Source: Actinomycetes bacterium
GTDB taxonomy: Bacteria > Actinomycetota > Acidimicrobiia > Acidimicrobiales > RAAP-2
Direction of reading: 5' to 3'
DNA length: 14,766 nucleotides
Assembly (NCBI GenBank): GCA_021784205.1
Contig: JAJXTB010000067.1
Location: 1 to 14,766 of the forward strand
The notes under the pieces were generated by a model. That model did not search any database. It saw nothing but the letters and a program-made list of their open reading frames with translations, and was not told the DNA's origin. The number at the start of each line of letters is the position of its first letter. Positions within the stretch are counted from its first letter, which is position 1. Of the stretch, positions 1-5,793 are shown piece by piece. A program made the position numbers and the translations under genes.

Positions 1-382
1 GCATGAAGCCGACCTGGACCAGCCGACGTCCACTCGCCTGCTCGGCGGCAATGACCGACTCGCACTCTTCGACCGTCGGCGCCAGCGGCTTTTCACAGAG
101 AACCGGCTTGCCAGCGGCGATGCACTCCAGCGTCAGCGGAGCATGGAATTCGCCCGGCGAGGCGATGATGATGGCATCGACGTCCGGGCTTGAGATGACT
201 TGCGACGCGGTCGGCATCGCCACCGCCCCGACCTGACCAGCGAGCTCTGCGGCCCGCGCTGTCGCCACGTCGAACAGCGCGGTCACCCGGGCTCCCGACA
301 CTTGGTTGGCAACTCGGTTGACGTGGTCGGCACCAATGTTGCCCGTCCCGATGACCCCGACGCGAAGGAGTTCCGTCGCCAT
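1..382 (-). CDS. iolG: Gfo/Idh/MocA NAD(P)-dependent dehydrogenase, IolG-like (inositol 2-dehydrogenase), 3' end outside window
   Basis: Only the N-terminal 127 residues are present; the gene runs off the left edge. The protein opens with a Rossmann dinucleotide-binding motif (VGVIGTGNIGADH, about residues 8-20). It carries the family's EKP motif (VLCEKPLAP, about 86-94; the Lys is catalytic in this family) and a following GRRLVQVGFM stretch typical of actinobacterial IolG proteins. Members oxidise a ring hydroxyl of myo-inositol or a related sugar to a ketone with NAD in the cytoplasm. The ATG shares one base with the TGA of the upstream gene (TGATG), so translation is probably coupled. It is the last visible gene of the sugar operon. 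The family assignment is firm. The inositol specificity is inferred from local similarity to IolG and from the IolE-like neighbour; another polyol or sugar is possible. Confidence 0.85.
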   Translation of the reverse strand, partial: MATELLRVGVIGTGNIGADHVNRVANQVSGARVTALFDVATARAAELAGQVGAVAMPTASQVISSPDVDAIIIASPGEFHAPLTLECIAAGKPVLCEKPLAPTVEECESVIAAEQASGRRLVQVGFM

Positions 383-1278
383 CAGTAGACCCCGCAGGCG
401 TTGAAGTACTCACGGGTGCGCTTCGCGATCGGGAATGGCACGTCGGGCGGGCACGGGTACATGTCCTGCTCGACAATCGCGTAAATGTCCACGTCGAGTT
501 TCGAGAGCGCCTCGATCAGCGGAGGCATCTCGGGAATGCCCAAGGGTGGCTCGCACATAACGCCGAGCCGGACCGCCGGCGCGAAACCGAGGTTCTCATC
601 GTTGACTCGCTTGAGGATTACGGGGTCGACCTGCTTGAGGTGAACGTAGCGCACCCGTTCGGCAAATCGTTCGATGATGGCGAGGTTGTCGCCGCCGCAG
701 TAGGACACGTGGCCGGTGTCCAAGCAGAGATTGACGTACCGGCTGTCGGTGTCGTTGAGCAGCCGGTAGATCTCGTCTTGACTGCCGACGTGGCTGTCGG
801 CGTGAGGGTGAAAGACCAGCGAGATCCCACTCTCCTCGAGCACGATCTTGCCGATCTCACCCATGCGAGTGGTGAGCCGGGTCCACTCCTCACTGGTGAG
901 CGTCGTCGGTGAGATGACGTTGCCGTCGAGGTCCGAGTAGCCGTCGGGCAGGTAGATCAGGTACTTACCCCCGACCGCCGCGACCAGGTTAGCGACCTTG
1001 CGGGCCTCGGCCAGGTCCGCGTCAAACTTGTCGGCGTTGTGCAGCCCGCCAAAGACGCCGCCGCCAGAAACCTTGAGCCCCCGCTTCTCGACCTCGCCGC
1101 GCAGCACCTTCGGGTCGGTGGGCAGGTATCCGTGAGGGCCGAGCTCAACCCAGTGGTAGTCGGCTTGGGCGAGCTCGTCCAGAAATTGGGTCCAGGGGAC
1201 CTGGTCGTCGGCCGACGGGAACCACACCCCCCACGAGTCGGGGGCAGACCCCAGGGCGACTCTCGATTCAGCGGACAT
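382..1278 (-). CDS. Sugar phosphate isomerase/epimerase-type TIM barrel, IolE-like
   Basis: A 298-residue xylose-isomerase-like (AP endonuclease 2 family) TIM barrel of full family length. It starts with the SAPDSWGVWFP motif (11-21) shared with actinobacterial inosose dehydratase/isomerase-like proteins. Likely divalent-metal ligands sit at the usual barrel positions: Glu45 (VELGPHG), His157/His159 (FHPHAD), Asp187 and His190 (LDTGH), His213 (HLKQVD) and Glu270 (VEQDMYPC). The probable role is dehydration or isomerisation of a keto-inositol made by the adjacent IolG-like dehydrogenase. The ATG lies 11 bases inside the end of the ATPase gene, with a purine-rich AGTAGGT site upstream, so the two are coupled. 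The fold is certain. Whether it is a 2-keto-myo-inositol dehydratase, an inosose isomerase, or acts on another keto sugar cannot be read from sequence. Confidence 0.85.
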   Translation of the reverse strand: MSAESRVALGSAPDSWGVWFPSADDQVPWTQFLDELAQADYHWVELGPHGYLPTDPKVLRGEVEKRGLKVSGGGVFGGLHNADKFDADLAEARKVANLVAAVGGKYLIYLPDGYSDLDGNVISPTTLTSEEWTRLTTRMGEIGKIVLEESGISLVFHPHADSHVGSQDEIYRLLNDTDSRYVNLCLDTGHVSYCGGDNLAIIERFAERVRYVHLKQVDPVILKRVNDENLGFAPAVRLGVMCEPPLGIPEMPPLIEALSKLDVDIYAIVEQDMYPCPPDVPFPIAKRTREYFNACGVY

Positions 1279-2101
1279 GGTCGTTACCTACTTTCTCTTG
1301 CGGTACTACGCCACGGGCGCGAACTTCGCGCAATTCGTCTTCGAGGTCGCCCATGGCCTCGCCACCAGCCATCAGGTCGAGCACCTGCTCGCGCTTGCGC
1401 TCACCCTTGGACCATTCGTCGGCCATCGTTCCGCGGATCAGAACGGCGAAGTGGTCGCCCACGGCCAGTGCGTGGTGGACGTTGTGCGTCACCAGGACCA
1501 CGGCCACCCCGCGCATCTGGGCCTGTACGACGAGGTGCAGCACCTTCGAGGCCTCCTTGACACCCAGCGCCGCAGTCGGTTCGTCGAGGATCAGCACCTT
1601 CGCACCGAAGTACATGGCCCGCGCGATCGACAGCGCCTGACGCTCGCCGCCTGACATCCCACCAACGAGTGCCGCGCCGTTGGTCACATTGGTGATACCG
1701 AGGCTCCGTAGTTCCTCGAGCGCGACCTGCTCGGCCAATTTGCGGTCGAAGTGTCGGAAGATGCCCCGACCCCGCGTCGGCTCTTCACCGAGGAAGAAGT
1801 TCCGACCGACCGTCATCAAGGGAACCGTTCCACCGCTCTGGTGTACGGTTGCGATACCAGCCTGGAGCGCCTCGTGTGGTCCGGCGAAGCGGTGTTCCGC
1901 GCCGTTCACGTATAGAGCGCCCGTGGTCGGCTGGTGCACGCCCGAGAGGATCTTGATGAGCGTGGACTTACCGGCGCCGTTGTCCCCGAGCAGGCACAGC
2001 ACCTCGCCCTCGTTCACATTGAGCGAGACGTCGCGAAGCGCGGTCACGCCGACGAAGCTCTTGGACACGTTCTTCAGTTCGAGTGCTGGAACCGTTGTCA
2101 C
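1268..2101 (-). CDS. Sugar ABC transporter ATP-binding protein (single NBD, FrcA-like)
   Basis: A 277-residue ABC ATPase with all core motifs: Walker A GDNGAGKST (39-47), Q-loop Gln88, signature MSGGERQ (149-155), Walker B VLILDEP (169-175, catalytic Glu174) and H-loop His206. It energises the neighbouring RbsC-type permease at the inner face of the membrane. Many carbohydrate importers of this class use a fused double-NBD protein of about 500 residues (RbsA, MglA). This one has a single domain, as in fructose FrcA-type systems, so it should work as a homodimer. The start is GTG with GGGGAG six bases upstream, and only two bases separate it from the permease stop. The charged C-terminal tail (about 235-277) overlaps the next gene. 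Transporter class is clear; the substrate is inferred from the operon. Confidence 0.93.
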   Translation of the reverse strand: MTTVPALELKNVSKSFVGVTALRDVSLNVNEGEVLCLLGDNGAGKSTLIKILSGVHQPTTGALYVNGAEHRFAGPHEALQAGIATVHQSGGTVPLMTVGRNFFLGEEPTRGRGIFRHFDRKLAEQVALEELRSLGITNVTNGAALVGGMSGGERQALSIARAMYFGAKVLILDEPTAALGVKEASKVLHLVVQAQMRGVAVVLVTHNVHHALAVGDHFAVLIRGTMADEWSKGERKREQVLDLMAGGEAMGDLEDELREVRARGVVPQEKVGNDHVR

Positions 2102-2103
2102 GA

Positions 2104-3138
2104 CTAACTCCCCTTCTTCACGCCACGCGCGATCGTTGCCTTACGGAACCAATTATTCGAGAGCACCGCCAGTAGGAGTAGTCCGCCGATCAAGGCGTTC
2201 GACCAGTCGGTGTCCCAGCCGGTGAAGTAGATCCCCTGGGTGACCAGCTGATAGGTCATGGCACCGAGGACCACGCCGATGATGGTGCCGAATCCGCCGG
2301 TCAAGAGGACGCCGCCGATGACCGCGGCGATGATCGCGTTGAATACGAAGACCTGGCCGTTGGAGGCCGCCGAGCCGTTGTACTCCACGGCTTGAATGAT
2401 GCCCACGAGTGCCGCGGCTGTGCTCGTGGAGATGAACAGGCCAATTCGAACGCGGGCGGTCTGCACGCCGGCGCGATTGGCGGTCTCGATGTCGCCGCCG
2501 ATTGCTGTGATCCAGTTGCCCGTGCGCGTGTTGGTCAAGATGTGGTGGCCGAGTACCGCGATACCGGCCAACCACAGGATTGAGACATTGAACTGGTTCC
2601 AGTTTGACGAGAACAGGGCTCGAACGGGCGCGGTCGCTGTCATGTCGATCGACGAGCTGCCGGTGATGACCGTGGAGCCGCCCAGCGTGATGCCCGTCAG
2701 CAGCAGTTGAGTGCCCAGGGTCACGATGAACGATGGCAGCTTGGTGCGGGTGACGAGGATACCGTTGGTCAGACCCACCAGCGCCGCGAGCACGACGTCG
2801 ATCACGAGACCGAGCCAGATGTTGTAGTGGAAGTAGCCCACCCACGCGGCGAGGAACATCGAACTAAACGCGACGACGGATCCCACCGATAAGTCAAACT
2901 CGCCCGCAATCATCAAGAAGCCGACCGGAATGGAGACGATGCCAAGCTCGGCGGCGGGATCGACCCACGTCGAGGTCCCCGCGAGACTGTGGAAAACCGG
3001 CTGGGTCGTCACCAAGAAGAACACGTAGATCGCGATGAACCCGATCAGGACCGAGAACTCGGGCCGGTAGATCAGATTGGTGATGCTGCGCCTCGCAGTC
3101 ACCGTGTCAAGTGCTGGCGCTTCGAGTGTCGTCGCCAT
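2104..3138 (-). CDS. Sugar ABC transporter permease (RbsC/FrcC family)
   Basis: A 344-residue multi-pass membrane protein of the branched-chain amino acid/ribose permease type. The diagnostic AGEFDLSVGS motif (78-87) corresponds to the GGIDLSVGS of RbsC. The C-terminal half has the coupling-region signature FNAIIAAVIGGVLLTGGFGT (about 266-285). Hydrophobic segments are spread through the whole length, with about 25 polar residues first. It forms the translocation channel as a dimer and works with the single-NBD ATPase just downstream and the binding protein just upstream. The ATG has a strong GGGGGA ribosome site about 4 bases upstream. Its gene is separated from the binding-protein gene by 179 bases containing a strong hairpin, so its expression is probably lower than that of the binding protein. 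No frameshift or missing motif is seen. Confidence 0.92.
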   Translation of the reverse strand: MATTLEAPALDTVTARRSITNLIYRPEFSVLIGFIAIYVFFLVTTQPVFHSLAGTSTWVDPAAELGIVSIPVGFLMIAGEFDLSVGSVVAFSSMFLAAWVGYFHYNIWLGLVIDVVLAALVGLTNGILVTRTKLPSFIVTLGTQLLLTGITLGGSTVITGSSSIDMTATAPVRALFSSNWNQFNVSILWLAGIAVLGHHILTNTRTGNWITAIGGDIETANRAGVQTARVRIGLFISTSTAAALVGIIQAVEYNGSAASNGQVFVFNAIIAAVIGGVLLTGGFGTIIGVVLGAMTYQLVTQGIYFTGWDTDWSNALIGGLLLLAVLSNNWFRKATIARGVKKGS

Positions 3139-3220
3139 CTTTCCCCCTTACCGTATTTCAATGTCTGCACGAACTGTCAATCGCGTCGGTCCCCCTACTG
3201 CGCCCGACGCGACCACTTCA

Positions 3221-3268
3221 CCGGCTTACCAGTGCCCTATCCACTCTGGTGGATAGGGCACTGGCCGG
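3221..3268 (-). terminator. Strong intercistronic hairpin between binding-protein and permease genes
   Basis: A perfect 16-bp inverted repeat (arms 3229-3244 and 3249-3264, loop TCTG) is extended by an outer CCGG/CCGG pair across a 4-base bulge. On the operon's transcript it lies about 50 bases after the binding-protein stop and about 80 bases before the permease start. No U-tract follows in the direction of transcription, so it is not a classic intrinsic terminator. It fits a partial terminator or 3'-end-protecting hairpin that raises binding-protein mRNA over the membrane genes, as known for malE-malF and similar operons. Being symmetric, it could act on either strand. Confidence 0.75.
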
Positions 3269-3317
3269 CGTACTACCCCAGCGCGACGACGATCGCCAGC
3301 GCTGCCACTACCAATGA

Positions 3318-4313
3318 CTACCGGACTGCGATTGCGGCGCCAGCCCGAGCCAGGCCGGCGTTGGCCTTGTCAACAACGTTGGGACCCGTCGCGATCGGCG
3401 TCGACGGGATAATGCCCCACTTCGCGTACTGGAAGCCGACGATGATCCCGTAGAAACCCTGCAGGTACGGCTCTTGGTCAATGGTGAAGAGCTGATTGCC
3501 GTTGAGGAGTCGAGTCACGATGTTCGACGAGAGGTCCCAACTGCCAAGGGCGACGGTCTTGGTCTTGCCCGCCGACGAGATACCCGCGGCGGCCGCGTCA
3601 GCGTCGCCCGGACCGATGGTCATGACCGCGTTGGTCGTCGGGTTCGAGAGGAGGTATCCCTTCACCGCAGCCTCGACGGCGGATGGATTGTCGTGCGCCG
3701 AGGACGGGAGGTCGAGCTCATTGAAGGTTCCGCCTCCGGCCAACGTCGTCTTCTTCTGACCCGCGCACACCTGCTCGGCGGTAATCGTGCCGGGCAGCGT
3801 GTTGACGCAGACCTCGTGCTTGTAGCCGTCGGCGATGAACGTCGAGCCGGCCTTCAAGCCGACCGCGTAGTTGCTCTCGCCCACGTACGTGATCGCGCCG
3901 TCAGCCTTCCAGGTCGCGCCGTTGTTGTCCTCGACGACGATGGTCCCTTTGGCCTCCATCGCCTTGATGTACTGGGTCTGGGTCGTCGGACACCAGTTCG
4001 GAATCACCGCGACGGTCGGGTTTGAAGCCGCGATCGTCTTGGTCAGCGTGCCCGCATCAGGGCAGAAGTTGTTGTAATTCTGGAATCCGTACCACTGCAC
4101 GGTTCCGCCCTGGGACTTGATTGCCGCCGCCGCCGCGTTGACCCCAGTGCGGACGCTCGTCCAAAACGAGTCCGTCGGCGCTCCGCCAAGGAATGCGATC
4201 GACACCTTCGCGGGAATCCCACCCCCTCCAGACGCGCTCGACGCCACCGCTGGCACGAGGCCCGCGATCGACAACGCCGCGGCGCTGATCAACATCAAAA
4301 ACTTTCTCTTCAT
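3318..4313 (-). CDS. Sugar ABC transporter substrate-binding protein (periplasmic-binding-protein-like, RbsB/Peripla_BP_4 type)
   Basis: A 331-residue secreted binding protein. The N-terminus is a signal peptide: MKRK, a hydrophobic core (FLMLISAAALSIAGLV), then PAVASSAS with likely cleavage after Ala24 or Ala27. The mature part begins KVSIAFLGGAPTDSFWTSV (about 36-54), the usual first strand and helix of the type I binding fold, and contains the GESNYAVGLKAG hinge-region pattern (about 145-156). It captures the sugar outside the cell and delivers it to the permease. The chosen ATG has GGAG four bases upstream; an in-frame TTG at 4340 lacks one. Two features are odd. There is no lipobox Cys although the organism looks Gram-positive, and there are four cysteines (84, 108, 169, 183) that could form disulphides. 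Substrate is inferred as inositol or a relative. Confidence 0.9.
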   Translation of the reverse strand: MKRKFLMLISAAALSIAGLVPAVASSASGGGGIPAKVSIAFLGGAPTDSFWTSVRTGVNAAAAAIKSQGGTVQWYGFQNYNNFCPDAGTLTKTIAASNPTVAVIPNWCPTTQTQYIKAMEAKGTIVVEDNNGATWKADGAITYVGESNYAVGLKAGSTFIADGYKHEVCVNTLPGTITAEQVCAGQKKTTLAGGGTFNELDLPSSAHDNPSAVEAAVKGYLLSNPTTNAVMTIGPGDADAAAAGISSAGKTKTVALGSWDLSSNIVTRLLNGNQLFTIDQEPYLQGFYGIIVGFQYAKWGIIPSTPIATGPNVVDKANAGLARAGAAIAVR

Positions 4314-4321
4314 TTCACTCC
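4314..4321 (-). promoter_or_regulatory. Ribosome binding site that sets the start of the binding-protein gene
   Basis: GGAG followed by TGAA directly precedes the ATG at 4313 and leads straight into a signal peptide (MKRK plus hydrophobic core). The longer in-frame reading from a TTG at 4340 would add nine charged residues before the signal peptide and has no such site. A weak 6-bp stem (CTCGTC/GACGAG, 4328-4333 with 4345-4350) sits just upstream in the leader. Confidence 0.7.
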
Positions 4322-4490
4322 ATCTTTCTCGTCTAGCCAATTTCGACGAGGCTTTCGCCCCCCCCTTACATTCCCGGCTCCTTCGCGCTTCGTCGCACGG
4401 TTAGAGTCAAGAACTTTTGTCGCCGTCACGGTTGGCCCTCCCCTGGTCAAATGGACGTCGTACAGAATTTCCATCGGCGCACAACTCAAA
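4314..4490. other. Intergenic leader between isomerase and binding-protein genes
   Basis: This 177-base spacer holds the binding-protein ribosome site, a small leader stem-loop (4328-4350), and a run of eight C (4358-4365, G on the transcript). I found no convincing promoter: TTGACT-like and TTGAGT-like -35 candidates on the minus strand lack a -10 at 16-18 bases. Read-through from the upstream gene is therefore the simplest explanation. No small gene is supported. Confidence 0.5.
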
Positions 4491-5477
4491 TCAGGCCGCC
4501 GAGTGAAGTGTGCGAGCCGCGAACTCGAGACCTTCCATCTGACCCAACTCGAAGTCTTCGTGCTCGATGTTGCAGTCGATTTCCGGGTTGGCCTTCTCCA
4601 GTGCGGTGAGGAACCTCGCCCAGTAGTCGGTGTCGTGTCCGCGGCCCACCGCGACGAACTGCCACGACGGGTTCGTCGGCCACCCATTGCAAACGTAACG
4701 TCCGCCCAGCGGCACCTTCGGCTCGTCGGGACCGAGCACACGAAAGCGACCGTCAAGTACCCCATTGATCTGGCAGTACTCCTCATTGATCCGGATATCC
4801 TTCGCAGCAGCGAAGAAGACTCGATCGCCGAGGAACTCGATGGCCTTCACCGGGTCGATCCCCTGCCAGAAGAGGTGGCTGGGGTCCATCTCCGCACCCA
4901 CGTTGGTAGCGCCCGTCTCCTCGATGAGCCGCACCATTGTCGCGGGGTTGTAGACGATGTTGTGTGGGTGCATCTCGATGGCGACCTTGACGCCCGCGTT
5001 CGCACTCAGCGAGTTCATCGTCTTCCAGAAGGGGATTGCCACCGTGTTCCATTGGTAGTCGAGGATGTCGGTATAGGCGCTGTCCCAGGGCTCAACGACC
5101 CAGTTGGGTGTCGAGCAGCCGGCGTGACCGCCCGGGTTGCCCGACATCGTGATCACGTTGCGAACCCCGAGCTTGCTCGCGAGTTCGATCGCGTTGACTA
5201 GATCCTTGGAGTGCTTGGAGCGAACCTCGGGGTCCGGGTGCAGCGGATTGCCGTTCACGTTGAGCGCGGTCAGCTCGACGCCATACTCAGCGATCTCGGC
5301 GAGAAAGTTGCGGCGACTGATCTCGCTGGCGAGCAACGAGTCAACGGGGCAGTGTGGCGCCGGAATGAAGCCGCCCGCGTTCAGTTCGACGCTTCTGAGG
5401 CCAAGGTCCTGCAAGATGGCGAGTGATTCGCCCAATGTCTTGTCGTGCAAACAAGCGGTGTACGCGCCTAATTTCAT
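4491..5477 (-). CDS. Uncharacterised sugar phosphate isomerase/epimerase-type TIM barrel, first gene of sugar operon
   Basis: A 328-residue xylose-isomerase-like TIM barrel in a conserved actinobacterial family starting MKLGAYTACLHD, with no experimentally fixed reaction that I know of. Likely metal-site residues are Glu168 with His170/His172 (IEMHPHN), Asp198 and His201 (EMDPSHLFWQG), and the C-terminal EHE (305-307). The sequence AAAKDIRI (223-230) stands where relatives have a His ligand. It is promoter-proximal in the operon, ahead of the transporter genes, and distinct from the second TIM barrel at 382-1278, so the pathway probably has two isomerisation or epimerisation steps. The ATG is preceded by GGGGGA four bases away, and a sigma70-like promoter lies just upstream. 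Fold and operon membership are firm; the substrate is inferred to be a keto-inositol or keto-sugar. Confidence 0.88.
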   Translation of the reverse strand: MKLGAYTACLHDKTLGESLAILQDLGLRSVELNAGGFIPAPHCPVDSLLASEISRRNFLAEIAEYGVELTALNVNGNPLHPDPEVRSKHSKDLVNAIELASKLGVRNVITMSGNPGGHAGCSTPNWVVEPWDSAYTDILDYQWNTVAIPFWKTMNSLSANAGVKVAIEMHPHNIVYNPATMVRLIEETGATNVGAEMDPSHLFWQGIDPVKAIEFLGDRVFFAAAKDIRINEEYCQINGVLDGRFRVLGPDEPKVPLGGRYVCNGWPTNPSWQFVAVGRGHDTDYWARFLTALEKANPEIDCNIEHEDFELGQMEGLEFAARTLHSAA

Positions 5478-5521
5478 GATTCCCCCATGTCGCAGTCGTT
5501 ATCTCGTCGAGTGTGAACGTA

Positions 5522-5550
5522 ACATTACAAAGTCCTTACACCTGTGTCAA
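5522..5550 (-). promoter_or_regulatory. Sigma70-like promoter of the sugar operon
   Basis: On the minus strand, TTGACA (5550-5545) and TAATGT (5527-5522) are separated by exactly 17 bases. The expected start of transcription is near 5515, leaving a leader of roughly 35-40 bases before the GGGGGA ribosome site and the ATG at 5477. The stretch is distinctly AT-rich against its surroundings. The -35 hexamer lies inside a near-palindrome, and a repeated motif brackets it (see separate entry), which suggests repressor control. Confidence 0.8.
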
Positions 5551-5565
5551 GTAGTTGTCTTTACA
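5531..5565. promoter_or_regulatory. Candidate operator: near-palindrome and repeated motif around the -35 box
   Basis: Reading the plus strand, TTACAC-CT-GTGTCAA (5536-5550) has the perfect core ACAC-N2-GTGT and overlaps the -35 box. A motif of the form nGTCnTTACA occurs twice in the same orientation, at 5531-5540 and 5556-5565, starting 25 bases apart. Such sites over a sugar-operon promoter usually bind a LacI-, GntR- or DeoR-type regulator. No regulator gene lies in this window, so the binder is unknown. Confidence 0.4.
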
Positions 5566-5793
5566 TTTCAGTTCTTCGTTGACGCCCGCAGTCCCGCGGG
5601 GATCTTCCCTGCGGCGGCCCCGCCCGGACACTCCAAAGGCCGGCGATTACAACGACTTCGAACGTTCCTGCCCCGCGGCGTGACCACCGTGGCCGAAGGT
5701 TGGCGGACCGCCCAACATGATTCGAACGCCGTCGGCACCACCCCATGGATCATGTCGTCGATGTAAACGAGCGGCGCGAAGGTACGCGTACGT
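5566..5793. other. Gene-free stretch between sugar-operon promoter and aminotransferase 3' end
   Basis: About 230 bases with no convincing gene on either strand. It contains a GC-rich stem (CCGCAG 5586-5591 with CTGCGG 5609-5614, enclosing CCCGCGGG) that could slow transcription arriving from the aminotransferase gene, but no T-tract follows. Two GTTCGAA-type words on the minus strand resemble tRNA T-loops, yet no flanking stem or cloverleaf can be formed. Short open frames here have no initiation site or recognisable protein. It could be gene debris, but I see nothing that proves it. Confidence 0.4.

Noticed and set aside
4358..4365. Run of eight C as a phase-variable switch
   Set aside because: It lies in non-coding leader about 45 bases upstream of the binding-protein ATG, outside any -35/-10 spacer that I can identify, so slippage would have no obvious effect.
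4382..4410. Separate promoter for the binding-protein gene (TTGACT on the minus strand at 4410-4405)
   Set aside because: At 16-18 bases downstream the sequence is CGCGAA-like, far from a -10 box.
5586..5614. Intrinsic terminator for the aminotransferase gene
   Set aside because: The stem is only 6 bp around a large loop and no T-tract follows in the direction of transcription.
5700..5745. Possible tRNA, suggested by a GTTCGAATC word on the minus strand
   Set aside because: The five bases on either side of the putative T-loop do not pair, and no acceptor, D or anticodon arm can be found.
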